In this document: piece after piece, positions 38,317 to 50,563 of the stretch | Layout of the letters: every line of letters starts with the position of its first letter | Position numbering within the stretch: the stretch's first letter is position 1 | Origin: Theropithecus gelada | Lineage: Eukaryota > Chordata > Mammalia > Primates > Cercopithecidae | Assembly: GCF_003255815.1 (NCBI RefSeq) | Contig: NC_037689.1 | Location: 54,315,595-54,379,594 of the forward strand | Reading direction: 5' to 3' | DNA length: 64,000 bases | Translations under genes and position numbers: made by a program | The notes under the pieces: model-generated | What the model saw: the letters and a program-made list of their open reading frames with translations, nothing else | Databases searched by the model: none | What the model was told of the DNA's origin: nothing

Positions 38317-39877
38317 CTTCCATAAAACAAACAAGCAAAACATGATTACTGACAGCAATGAAACATTATTATTATATTATTTGATCAGTATGTAAATAAC
38401 ACAAAGCTTAGAGAGTAATGATAAAGAAGGAAAAAGTTTATATGCATAAGAAAATAACTCCTGGGGATCAGATACACTCAATTTCCCATAAGTGTGAAAA
38501 TAAGACATGTCTGTTTATTTGGCATACATAATAAAATGAATGTATTGCCCTATGATGATAATTCAGCTGTTTGTGTGACAATCCTCTTCTATGACTACAG
38601 CAAAACAAGACTTTTCTAAATAGTATGTTTCAGTTGGAAAAGTAATCTTATTGGCATACACAGAAATAGTTATTCTTTGTGTTCTTTGATAATGTTTTAA
38701 TATTTTAAATATTCTAAGAACTTCATAATCATGTATCTACAGAAAACTCTCATAAATTAAAAAGAAAAATGAAAAGTGCATAAAACATGTAGTTTGGCAA
38801 TTCACAAAGAAGATAATATATGGCAATATACGTATGTAAAAGACGTTCTAGTATCACTTATGGTTAAATGACTGCAAATTGAAGGGAATTAATGCATTTT
38901 CACAGATAAGATGGGGAAAAATAATAATTAATAAAGAGCACATTTTGGGCAGGGATGTGGGAAAATCAAAGTTTTTTAATACTCGTTGAGGAAAATATCC
39001 AACATAATACAACCCTTTACATAGTAAGATGGCAAAATATACAAAAATGTTAATGTCCATGAATCTGTCAACTTCCAGTTTTTGAGAGTGAATCATGCCA
39101 GCCAAAGTGTAGAGAATAACACATACATTATTTAATTCAGCTTTAAAGACCAAACATCTTGAAAACAACCCAAAGGTGCTTTCATGGGAGATTAAATAAA
39201 TTATGACATATATACACTATGGGATACTGTGCATCACCAATACATCTTTACTGAAATGAAAAGTGGCTCAATATAAACTTTTGTGTGTAAAATGCAAGTT
39301 GCAAAAGAGTCTGTGGTTATAGAAAACATCTGCTATTTAAAGCCTCACAGATTTCTGAAAAGTGAAACTTTCTACAATGGACTCCATTACTCATTAACCA
39401 GAAAAATGCAAAACTTAAAACACCTAAAAGAAAATCATATACCTTGTTACAAGGCATTCTACAGTATTATAATTATTATACATAAGTGTTCATATTTACT
39501 TTAAAATGTAAACCTATTCAAAAGATGGTATTCTTCTCTCTGGTTTAAAAAGCATTATATATTTTAAGTAACAGAGTTTTCACAGTATTGTTTTAATATA
39601 TAATGGACAGTTTCAGTAAAATGAAGCGTTCGTGGTACTTTGCCCAGCAGTAAATATGTGTAGAACCACCATCACATTGATTTTCCTTAGAATTTACAAC
39701 CATTTTGAGCCTAATATAGGTAATACTTCATTTCAGGTTCTTTACTTACCTAGGTAAATGTAGCACTTGATCTAGTAAAATGTAAATAAATGCTTCACCC
39801 TAACACATCTAGAACAGTATGTCTTGCAACTGTACTAGAAAAGGTGTAAATGTGATTGTGTAGTCAATGAACCTATA

Positions 39878-39940
39878 ATAAACTTAAGACAACATGCTGC
39901 TATTTTTGCTATTTTATAAACTTAAGACAACATGCTGCTA
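39878..39940. repeat. 25-bp direct repeat, 38-bp period
   Basis: The 25-base unit starting ATAAACTTAAGACAACATGC occurs at 39878-39902 and again at 39916-39940 without mismatch, 13 bases apart. Confidence 0.95.
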
Positions 39941-40418
39941 AATTCTACTTAGATACTCTGCTGTTACAATCTTTTAAGGCAACTGGTGAAGCTACAAAAA
40001 CATTAGAGAGACTAATGGAATTCAGCCAAGACGTGTAGTAAAAACTATGCGTTCACATACATATTTTTGTCTGTGTGTGAGTGTATGTGTGCATGTACAA
40101 GTATGGTGAGATATTGTTGGACCCTGTAGATGTTGAAGGTAAAAACGACAGCATTTGGTGACAGAATAGATATTTTGCTATAAGAGAAATATAGGAGACA
40201 AGAAAATCTCAAGGGATTTGGCTTGAATAAGTGGAAAGATGGAGTTGCCATTTGTAACAGCAGGCAAATTACTAGGGTAGTAGGCTGCAGTGTACATCAG
40301 GAATTTTGTTTTGACGTGTTAGATTTAATATGCCTATTACTAATCCATGTGGAGGTGTTGAGTGGGCAAATGGGTATGAAGGTCTAGGATCATTAGAAAG
40401 GTCCAGATTGTTAAACAA

Positions 40419-40430
40419 AAAAAAAAATCT
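40419..40430. repeat. short poly(A)
   Basis: About 12 A, with no element attached. Confidence 0.7.
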
Positions 40431-40721
40431 TACAGCAAGAACCACTTACAGATTACATTTAAAACCATAGAGCTTGAAAAGGTGACCCAGAGAGTGAGTG
40501 GCAATAGGAGAAAAAAAGGAGTCCACACACTGAGCCCTGGAACACTTTCAAATTTAGTGGTCAGGGCAACAGAACCACCAAGGATATTGACAGTGGTCAG
40601 GGAAAACTAAGAGATAATTAAGAAAGAATGATGACACAGAAGCCAACTGAATTTAGTGATTTAGTGATGTGAATTCACTGGTGACCCTGACAAAATTTGC
40701 TTCAATAGAACAGTGAGGATA

Positions 40722-41227
40722 TAACTCCCAATGCAATCCCTCCCCCATCCCCATGATAGGCCCCGGTGTGTGATGTTCCCCTTCCTGAGTCCAAGTGATC
40801 TCACTGTTCAGTTCCCACCTATGAGTGAGAACATGCGGTGTTTGGTTTTCAGTTCTTGTGATAGTTTGCTAAGAATGATGGTTTCCAGCTGCATCCATGT
40901 CCCTACAAAGGACACAAACTCATCCTTCTTTATGGCTGCATAGTATTCCATGGTGTATACGTGCCACATTTTCTTAATCCAATCTGTCACTGATGGACAT
41001 TTGGGTTGATTCCAAGTCTTTGCTATTGTGAATAGTGCTGCAATAAACATACGTGTGCATGTGTCTTTATAGCAGCATAATTGATGTAAATGACGAGTTG
41101 ATGGGTGCAGCACACCAACATGGCACAAGTATACATATGTAACAAACCTGCACGTTATGCACGTGTACCCTACAACTTAAAGTATAATAATAATAAATTA
41201 ATTTTAAAAAAAATTAAAAAAAAAAAA
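40722..41227 (+). mobile_element. L1PA 3' end with 5' inversion (twin priming)
   Basis: 40722-41083 is L1 in antisense (end of ORF2 and start of the 3'UTR). 41084-41227 is L1 in sense (3'UTR end, 'gatgggtgcagcacacc', poly(A)). At the junction the two parts are adjacent in the L1 consensus: 'ggagttata' ends one and 'tgatgtaaatgacgag' starts the other. AGAACAGTGAGGATA repeats at 40707-40721 and 41228-41242. Confidence 0.96.
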
Positions 41228-41956
41228 AGAACAGTGAGGATAACAGTTTGATTAGCTCTCTTAATTGGTTTCGAGAGAAGGGAAGGAGTGAAATGGAGAG
41301 AAGGGAATTTCTGTAAAGGGAAACGGGAATGGAGAGGCTGCTAGAGAAACTGTTGTCCAATGGAAGACTTTTTTAAATGACAGGAGATAAGACAGAATAA
41401 TCCTCTAATGATGGGAATGATGTAGCATAGGGAAGATGTAGGAGGTAGAGGGCTGTTCATTAGCTGGTACAATGTTCTTTTGCAGAAAAAAAGGGAAAGG
41501 GATCCAGGTACCTATGTGGAAAAGCTGGCCTTAGACAAAAGCACAGAAAGTTCATCTATGTAAACAAAGGGAAAGTAGAGTCTATGATCTTATATGCAGG
41601 TCAGTGAGAGTATTGCAACTTGTATTCTGATTGCTTATATTTTCTCAGTAAAACAAGAAGCTAGTTTTTGCAGAAAGACGGAAAGACAGACTGTCAGAGA
41701 AGTGAGGAAAGAGATCTGGGGATCACTGCACCCAAAGAGTATACTGACCCAGAGAAAGACAATGATCTGCAAGCTGCCAGAAAGACATCCACCTAACCTC
41801 TAAATCCCATTTATTGATAACTATTTACCACAAATTTAAAGCCACTAATAAATAAAATATATAACCATATATTATTTAGAAAGTATACATGTTTTATAAT
41901 TTCATACATATAGGTTTCTATTTGTTCTCTATTTAACAAACACATAGAGGAGATTC

Positions 41957-41966
41957 CAAGATGGCC
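41957..41966 (+). promoter_or_regulatory. YY1-type site at the L1 5' end
   Basis: CCAAGATGGC is kept near position 12-21 of the element, the place where YY1 directs L1 transcription start. Activity is inferred from L1 biology only. Confidence 0.6.
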
Positions 41967-42186
41967 TAATAGGAACAGCTCCAGACTACAGTTCTCAGCA
42001 TGAGTGACACAGAGGACAGGTGATTTCTGCATTTCCAACTGAGCTTTGAAGAGAGTAGTGGTTCTCCCAGCATGCAGTATGAGATCTGAGAACAGACAGA
42101 CTGCCTCCTCAAGTGGGTCCCTAACCCCTGAGTAGCCTAACTGGGAGGCACCTCCCAGTATGGGCTGATTGACACCTCACACGGCC

Positions 42187-42319
42187 AGGTGCCCCTCTGA
42201 GACAAAGTTTCCAGAGGAACAACCAGGCAGCAACATCTGCTGTTCTGCAATATTCACTGTTCTACAGCCTCCGCAGGTGATACCCAGGCAAACAGGGTCT
42301 GGAGTGGACCTCCAGCAAA
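42187..42319 (+). promoter_or_regulatory. ~130-bp L1 5'UTR segment corresponding to the ZNF93-repressed block
   Basis: Between 'cacctcacacggc' and 'tccaacagacctgcagctg' the youngest human L1 consensus is contiguous. Here about 130 extra bases lie between. L1PA3-PA6 carry a 129-bp block in this spot that binds the KRAB zinc finger ZNF93 in humans. The match is by position and length; I did not align it. Confidence 0.55.
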
Positions 42320-42443
42320 CTCCAACAGACCTGCAGCTGAGGGTCCTGACTGTTAGAAGGAAAACAAACAGAAAGGACATCCACACCAAAACCCCATCTG
42401 TACATCACCATCATCAAAGACCAAAGGCAGATAAAACACAAAG

Positions 42444-43462
42444 ATGGGGAGAAAACAGAGTAGAAAAGCTGAAAATTCTAAAAATAAAAGCGCCTCTTCT
42501 TCTCCAAAGGAACGCAGCTCCTTGCCAGCAACGGAACAAAGCTGGACACAGAATGACTTTGATGAGTTGAGAGAAGAAGGCTTAAGACAATCAAACTTCT
42601 CCGAGCTAAAGGAGGAAGTTCGAACCCATTGCAAAGAAGCTAAAAACCTTGAAAAAAGATTAGAAGAATGGCAAACTAGAACAACCAGTGTAGAGAAGAC
42701 CTTACATGACCTGATGTGGCTGAAAACCATGTCACGAGAACCACGTGACGCATGCACAAGCTTCAGTAGTCAATTTGATCAACTGCAAGAAAGGGTATCA
42801 GTGATTGAAGACCAAATGAATGAAATGAAGTGAGAAGAGATGTTTAGAGAAAAAAAAAAGTAAAAAGAAACAAACAAAGCCTCCAAGAAATATGGGAGTA
42901 TGTGAAAAGACCAAATCTACATCTGAGTGGTGTGCCTGAAAGTGATAGGGAGAATGGAGCCAAGCTGGAAAACACTCTTCAGGATATCATCCAGGAGAAC
43001 TTCCCCAACCTAGTAGGGCAGGCCAACATTCAAATTCAGGAAATACAGAGAACGCCACAAATATACTCCTCGAGAAGAGCAACTCCAAGACACATAATTG
43101 TCAGATTCACCAAAGTTGAAATGAAGGAAAAAATGTTAAGGGCAGCCAGAGAGAAAGGTCAGATTACACACAAAGGGAACCCCATCAGACTAAAAGCAGA
43201 TCTCTCGGCAGAAACTCTACAAGCCATAAGAGAGTAGGGGCCAATATTCAACATTCTTAAAGAAAAGAATTATCAACCCAGAATTTCATATCCAGCCAAA
43301 CTAAGTTTCATAAGTGTCGGAGAAATAGAATCCTTTACAGACAAGCAAATGCTGAGAGATTTTGTCACCACCAGGCCTGCCTTACAAGAGCTCCTGAAGG
43401 AAGCACTAAACATGGAAAGGAACAACCGGTACCAGCCACTGCAAAAACATGCCAAATTGTAA
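42444..43462 (+). pseudogene. L1 ORF1 (RNA-binding ORF1p), broken
   Basis: ATG at 42444 opens a frame of 129 codons with the basic N-terminus, then the coiled-coil region ending MNEMK, and stops at TGA 42831-42833. The frame is then shifted; 42902-43237 carries the RRM-like part (KRPNLHLSGVPESD, ENTLQDIIQENFPNL) and the C-terminal domain (RATPRHIIVRFTKVE). It stops at TAG 43235-43237 where Trp is expected, and a further stretch reaches the natural stop at 43460-43462. ORF1p is the L1 RNA chaperone. At least one frameshift and two nonsense changes leave no functional product. Expected length is about 338 residues. Confidence 0.93.
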
Positions 43463-43525
43463 AGACCATCGACGCTAGGAAAAAACTGCATCAACTAACG
43501 AGCAAAATAACCAGCTAATATCATA

Positions 43526-46500
43526 ATGACAGTATCAAATTCACACATAACAATATTAGCCTTAAATGCAAATGGGCTAAATGCTCCAATTCAAAAACAC
43601 AGAGTGGCAAATTGGATAAAGAGTCAAGATCCACCAGTGTGCTGTATTCAGGAAACCCATCTCACATGCGGAGACACACATAGGCTCAAAATAAAGGGAT
43701 GGAGGAAGATCTACCAAGAAAATGGAAAACAAACAAACAATAAAACAAAGCAGGGGTTGCAATCCTAGACTCTGATAAAACAGACTTTAAACCAACAAAG
43801 ATCAAAAGAGACAAGGCCATTACATAATGGTAAAGGGATCAATTCAACAAGAAGAGCTAGCTATCCTAAATATATATGCACCCAATACTGGAGCACCCAG
43901 ATTCATAAAGCAAGTCCTTAGAGACCTTCAAAGAGACTTAGACTCAAACACTATAATAATGGGAGACGTTAACATCCCACTGTCAACATTACACAGATCA
44001 AAAGACAGAAAGTTAACAAGGATATCCAGGAACTGAACTTGGCTCTGCACCAAGGGGACCTAATAGACATTTACAGAACTCTCCACCCCAAATCAACAGA
44101 ATATACATTCTTCTCAGCACATCACATTGCACTTATTCCAAAATTGACCACACAGTTGGAAGTAAAGCACTCCTCAGCAAATGTAAAAGAACAGAAATTA
44201 TAACAAACTGTCTCTCAGATCGCAGTCCAATCAAACTACAACTCATGGTTAAGAAACACACTCAAAACCGCTCGACTACGTGGAAACTGAACAACCTGCT
44301 CCTGAATGAATACTGGGTACATAATGAAATGAAGGCAGAAATAGAGATGTTCTTTGAAACCAATGAGAACAAAGATGCAACACACCAGAAACTCTGGGAC
44401 ACATTTAAAGCAGAAAATTTATAGCACTACATGCCCACAAGAGAAAGCAGGAAAGATCTAAAATTGACACCCTAACATCACAATTTAAAAAACCAGAGAA
44501 GCAAGAGCAAACACATTCAAAAGCTAGCAGAATGCAAGAAACAACTAAGATCAGAGCAGAACTGAAGGAGATAGAGACACAAAAAAACCCTTCAAAAAAT
44601 CAATGAATCTAGGGGCTGGTTTTTTGAAAAGATCAACAAAACTGATAGACCGCTAACAAGACTAATAAAGAAGAAAAGAGAGAAGAATCAAATAGACACA
44701 ATAAAAAATGATAAAGGGGATATCACCACCAATCCCACAGAAATAAACACTACCATCAGAGAATACTATAAACACCTCTACACAAATAAACTAGAAAATC
44801 TAGAAGAAATGGATAAATTCCTGGACACATACACCGTCCCAAGACCAAACCAGGAAGATGTTGAATCCCTGAATAGACCAACAGCAGGCTCTGAAATTGA
44901 GGCAATAATTAATAGCCTACAAACCAAAAAAAGTCCAGGACCAGACGAATTCACAGCCAAATTATAGCAGAGGTACAAGGAGGAGCTGGTACCATTCCTT
45001 CTGAAACTATTCCAATCAATAGAAAAAGAGGGAATCCTCCCTAACTCATTTTATGAGGCCAGTATCATCCTGATACCAAAACCTGGCAGAGACAGAACAA
45101 AAAAAGACAATTTTAGACCAATATCCCTGATGAACTTCGATGCAAAAATCCTCAATAAAATACTGGCAAACTAAATCCAGCAGCACATCAAAAAGCTTAT
45201 CTACCATGACCAAGTTGGCTTCATCCCTGGGATGCAAGGCTGGTTCAACATACGCAAATGAATAAATGCAATCCAGCATATAAACAGAACCAAAGACAAA
45301 AAAACCACGATTATCTCAATAGATGCAGAAAAGGCCTTTGACAAAATTCAACAGCCCTTCATGCTAAAAACTCTCAATAAATTCGGTATTGATGGAACGT
45401 ATCTCAAAATCATAAGAGCTATTTATGACAAACCCACAGCCAATATCATACTGAATGGGCAAAAACTGGAAAAATTCCCTTTGAAAACTGGCACAAGACA
45501 GGGGTGCCCTCTCTTACCACTCCTATTCAACATAGTGTTGGAAGTTCTGGCTAGGGCAATCAGGCAAGACAAAGAAATAAAGGGTATTCAGTTAGGAAAA
45601 GAGGAAGTCAAATTGTCCCTGTTTGCAGATGACATGATTGTATATTTAGAAAACCCTATTGTCTCAGCCCAAAATCTCCTTAAGCTGATAAGCAACTTCA
45701 GCAAAGTCTCAGGATACAAAATCAATGTGCAAAAATCACAAGCATTCCTATACACCAATAACAGACAAACAGAAAGCCAAATCATGAGTGAACTTCCATT
45801 CACAATTGCTTCAAAGAGAATAAAATACCTAGGAATCCAACTTACAAGGGATGTAAAGGACCTCTTCAAGGAGAATTACAAACCACTACTCAGCGAAATA
45901 AAAGAGGACACAAACAAATGGAAGAACATACCATACTCATGGATAGGAAGAATCTATATTATGAAAATGGCCATACTGCCCAAGGTAATTTATAGATTCA
46001 ATGCCATCTCCATCAAGCTACCAATGACTTTCTTCACAGGATTGGAAAAAACTACTTCAAAGTTCATATGGAACCAGAAAAGAGTCCACATAGCCAAGAC
46101 AATCCTAAGCCAAAAGAACGAAGCTGGAGGCATCACCCTACCTGACTTCAAACTATACTACAAGGCTACAGTAACCAAAACAGCACGGTACTGGTACCAA
46201 AACAGAGATATAGACCAATGGAACAGAACAGAGCCCTCAGAAATAATACCACACATCTACAACCATCTTTGACAAACCTGACAAAAACAAAAAATGGGGA
46301 AAGGACCCCCTATTTAATAAATGGTGCTGGGAAAACTGGATAGCCATATGTAGAAAGCTGAAACTGGATCCCTTCCTTACACCTTATACAAAAATTAATT
46401 CAAGGTGGATTAAACACTTAAATGTTAGACCAAAAACTATAAAAACCCTAGAAGAAAGCGTAGGCAATACCATGCAGGACACAGACATGGGCAAGGACTT

Positions 46501-47348
46501 CATGTCTAAAACACCAAAAGCAATGGCAGCAAAAGCCAAAATTGACAAATGGGATCCAATTAAACTAAAGCACTTCTGCACAGCAAATGAAACTACTATC
46601 AGAGTGAACAGGCAACCTACAGAATGGGAGAAAATTTTTGCAATCTACCCATCTGACAAAGGGCCAATATCCAGAATCTACAAAGAACTCAGACAAATTT
46701 ACAAGAAAGAAAACAAACAACCCCATCAAAAAGTGGGCAAAGGATATGAACAGACACTTCTCAAAAGGAGACATTTATGCAGCCAACAGACACATGAAAA
46801 CATGCTCATCATCACTGGCCATCACAGAAATGCAAATCAAAACCACAATGAGATACCATCTCACACCAGTTAGAATGGCGATCATTAAAAAGTCAGGAAA
46901 CAACAGGTGCTGGAGAGGATGTGGAGAAATAGGAACACTTTTACACTGTTGGTGGGATTGTAAACTGGTTAAACCATTGTGGAAAACAGTATGGCGATTC
47001 CTCAAGGATCTAGAACTAGATGTACCATATGACCCAGCCATCCCATTACTGGGGATATACCCAAAGGATTATAAATCATGCTGCTATAAAGACACATGCA
47101 CACGTATGTTTATTGCGGCACTATTCACAATAGCAAAGACTTGGAATCAACCCAAATGTCCATCAGTGACAGACTGGATTAAGAAAATGTGGCACATATA
47201 CACCATGGAATACTATGCAGCCATAAAAAAGGATGAGTTTGTGTCCTTTGTAGGGACATGGATGCAGCTGGAAACCATCATTCTCAGCAAACTATCAGAA
47301 GAACAGAAAACCAAACACCGCATGTTCTCACGCATAGGTGGGAACTGA
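43526..47348 (+). pseudogene. L1 ORF2 (endonuclease-reverse transcriptase), broken
   Basis: ATG at 43526 starts MTVSNSHITILALNANGLNA, the endonuclease N-terminus. The endonuclease continues in another frame from 43827 (NIYAPNTGAPRF, MGDVNIPLSTL). Stops and frameshifts follow through 44030-45350. The longest intact piece, 45361-46272 (303 codons), carries reverse-transcriptase motifs TGTRQGCPL and FADD (45622-45633). The C-terminal cysteine region appears at 46638-47348 (CWRGCGEIGTLLHCWWDC), ending at the natural stop. Family length is about 1275 residues; the gene is non-functional. It encodes target-primed reverse transcription when intact. Confidence 0.95.
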
Positions 47349-47570
47349 ACAACGAGATCACTTGGACTCGAGAAGGGGAACATCACACACTGGGGCCTAT
47401 CATGGGGAGGGGGATGGGGGAGGGATTACATTGGGAGTTATACGTGATGTAAATGACGAGTTGATGGGTGCAGCACACTAACATGGCACAAGTATACATA
47501 TGTAACAAACCTGAACGTTATGCACATGTACCCTAGAACTTAAAGTATAATTTAAAAAAAAAAAAAAAAA

Positions 47571-47905
47571 GGGAAATAATCTGAACAGGTATTTCTCAAA
47601 AGAAGACAAAAATGGCCAATGAGGCTGGGCGCGGTGGCTCAAGCCTGTAATCCCAGCACTTTGGGAGGCCGAGACGGGTGGATCACGAGGTCAGGAGATC
47701 GAGACTATCCTGGCTAACATGGTGAAATCCCGTCTCTACTAAAAAAAATACAAAAAACTAGCCGGGCGTGGTGGCGGGCGCCTGTAGTCCCAGCTGCTTG
47801 AGAGGCTGAGGCGGGAGAATCGCGTGAACCTGGGAGGTGGAGCTTGCAGTGAGCCAAGATCAGGCCACTGCACTCCAGCCTGGGAGACACAGCCAGACTC
47901 CGTCT

Positions 47906-47942
<37 letters not shown>

Positions 47943-48170
47943 AATGAATGTATGAAAAAAATTTCAACATCGGTAATCATTAGATAAATGCAAACCAAAA
48001 CCACAATGAGGTATCTCACCCTAGCTAGGATGTATATTGCCAAAAAGACACAAAAAAGAATTGTTGGCATGGGTGCAGATAAAAGAGAACTATATTACAT
48101 TGTTAGTGGGACTATAAACTGGTACAGTCACTGTAGAGAACAGCATGGAGGTTCCTCAGAAAAGTACAAT
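47571..48170 (+). mobile_element. older L1 ORF2 fragment, split by an AluY
   Basis: 47571-47622 ('atctgaacaggtatttctcaaaagaag') and 47939-48170 ('caaaaccacaatgaggtatctcaccc', 'gttagtgggactataaactgg') are consecutive parts of L1 ORF2. They are more diverged than the L1 to the left. No matching older L1 part is evident left of 41947. Confidence 0.82.
47623..47938 (+). mobile_element. AluY of cercopithecoid type
   Basis: A full-length young Alu has 'gcggtggctcaagcctgtaa' and a pure A tail of 32 (47907-47938). GGCCAATGA (47614-47622) and GGCAAATGA (47939-47947) form a target-site duplication with one mismatch. It lies inside the older L1. Confidence 0.93.
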
Positions 48171-48189
48171 ATCCACAAACATCCCCTTT

Positions 48190-48825
48190 TTCCTGCGTGT
48201 TTTTTATTCTACCTGGACAACTGCAATCCCTACCTGCTTCCACTTTAGCCCTTTTGATTTATTATTCTTCTAATAGGAATATACAGCAAACTTTAAACAA
48301 CTGTTTTAAATGAAATGAAGTGATGCCAGTCCTGTGCCTAAAAGTCAGATGACTTTCCAAAGTACTTGACATAATGAGTAAATCATCACTGTGACTTCCA
48401 TATTCCTTTCTGACTCATTTTCCCTTTCTTTTTCTCCTGGCTCATGCTGCTCCTCTTCCAGTGGCTTCCTTTGGCTCCTCAAACATGTTAAGCTCTCTCT
48501 TGTCTCAGATGTTTCCTCCACTTCATTTTCTAGCCAGAATTCCGTCACACAGCAAATTGTCAAGTTCCTACTACTGAGGTATCAGCTTTAATTTCACCTC
48601 TTCAGAAAAGACTCTACTGACTACCCAATAGAAAGTGGTTTTCCTGCTCCTGTTACTCTCATTTAAAGGGTTCTTACTGGTACATTCAGAGTGTATAGCA
48701 AGACTTAAAACCAGACATTGTTGTGATAATGTGTTTACCCATTTACTTTCCGTTTTCACCACTAAACTCTTATCTCCATGAGGATAAGTACAATGTCTAT
48801 TTTATTCCCCACTTATATCTGATAA
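48190..48825 (+). mobile_element. L2 remnant
   Basis: 'tacctggacaactgcaatccctacctgc' near 48211 and 'cttatctccatgaggataagtacaatgtc' near 48769 follow the L2 order. It is diverged, with approximate edges. Confidence 0.6.
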
Positions 48826-49998
48826 TTTTTTAATAGCTAGAATCTAGATTTTTAAAAACTTAGATACATACCCTTTAGAATTTAAAATAATCATAATTAT
48901 TTTATACATCCAAAATTAGATCATGGGATGTCAAAGCATCCTCAAATATATCAGATATTTGGACAATTTTGTTCCAAATTATTTATGTTTTTGCAGACAT
49001 TGGCATCTGGTGACAAATAAGGAATTATCTTTAACCCAAAAGACTGTATCACACACTTATTTTGTCTGTAGATATTTCTGTAATGCATAGATTTACACTT
49101 CATTTCCATTCTCCTCTCTGGAACACTGAATTGGTACCAGTATTCACATCTGGCTTCCTTGTTTTTACGGCATCTTGTTCCTCTTCTACATGAGTGCATT
49201 GTTCCTTCCTTTCACAACCTAACTCATTTATCTACAAAGTCATAACATGGCCAGAGTGATACTCGAAGGAAAAGCACAGATACATATAATACTCTAAGAT
49301 TAGAAAATGGGGATCAGAACATAGCTTGATCTATAGCTCTTCTGTTATGCAACAGATGAATGTATTTAAAATATTTCTCTTGAACAACAAATTCTTAGTA
49401 CATATAACAGACATAAGGTCTTAAGTAAAGAAATTTTAAGAGTAGACAGCCTTTACAAATTGTATTCCTATAAAACGTAAAAACCTTGAGGTTTTAGTAA
49501 TATTGTTAGTTTTATACCTTTTTAAATTTATTTTATTTATTTATTCATTTATTTGCTGTTTTCCCCTTGCTCTACATAAATTGGTGCTCTTTCTATTCAT
49601 CCATTAAGAACATTCAACAAACAAAAAACAAATACCTTTCATACTGGCCTTCCAGGAAAACATCAGTAGTATAATCTACTATTTAAGTAATATAATTTTT
49701 TTTTCCTGACTAGCACTGACTTTTTTCTTCTAGCACTGACTTACTTCAGAAGAAGAATATGAGCTAGCTGACCCAGGGATAGCTCATCTATGAATTAATA
49801 GAACCAATGAACATTTGTCAGTGATTGTATTAGCTGAGTGATTTGCCTTGACTTTTCTAATTTTTTTTTCATTTTCAAATGTAGCTTTTGCCTTTTGACA
49901 TTACTTCTTTTCTATTTTGAAAGTTTACTTAGCAGTAACGAGAGACTGACTGCCTCTAACACGTAAATTGAAACTCCTTATTAATTTCCAAAAAGGCA

Positions 49999-50305
49999 CA
50001 GTAGTTCCCTTGTATCTGTGGAAGGCATTTTCATACCAAGACCTCCAGTAGATGCCTGAAACCATAGATAATACCTAACCCTATATACACTAGGTTTTTT
50101 TCTATTCATACATACAAATGATAAAATTTAATTTATAAATTAGGCATAGTAAGAGATTAACAGCTAATAAAACAGAAGAAGTTATCTCTCTTTCTCTCCC
50201 TCTCAAAATATCTTATTTTACTGTGCTCGCCGATTTTAGGATTCCAATTGACCACAAGCATTTGAAACCATGGAAAGCAAAACTGCAGATCATCAGGGAC
50301 TAATG
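49999..50305 (+). mobile_element. Tigger1/MER2-like DNA transposon
   Basis: 'cagtagttcccttgtatctgtgg', 'agacctccagtagatgcctgaaacc', 'aatttataaattaggcatagtaagag' and the end 'ggaaagcaaaactgcagatcatcagggacta' match MER2 in order. The central part is deleted. Confidence 0.85.
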
Positions 50306-50563
50306 TATTGGTGATTTAAAAGTATTCATTGCTTTAGTTCAAAATTTTACCTTCTGAACACAAATTATTTGATATACACTATTTTTTAATGTATCTTACT
50401 GTCCATCATTTAATATTTAACTATAAAATAGGTATCTATAAAATATTCTTCTGTAGAAAAATGAGAAACTCAAATATGAGTGTACAGTCATTTTGTGGGT
50501 TTTTTTTTATTCAGCTATTCTTAATGGTTACTGAATCTTAATTGTTATTTAAAAATAGATGTC

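Larger units (their letters stand above)
41947..47570 (+). mobile_element. near-full-length L1PA with spliced-type 5'UTR
   Basis: It runs from the L1 5' terminus ('gaggagattccaagatggcc') to the 3' poly(A) (47554-47570). It contains a 5'UTR, ORF1 and ORF2 and is about 5.6 kb because about 525 bases of 5'UTR are absent at a junction that matches known L1 splice sites (42043/42044). ORF1 and ORF2 are both broken by stops and frameshifts, so it is dead. The poly(A) is followed at once by older L1 sequence. No target-site duplication is apparent. It is antisense to DMD in intron 25. Confidence 0.95.

Noticed and set aside
45361..46272. 303-codon open frame with reverse-transcriptase motifs
   Set aside because: It is the surviving middle of L1 ORF2. 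Stops and frameshifts on both sides mean no working protein.
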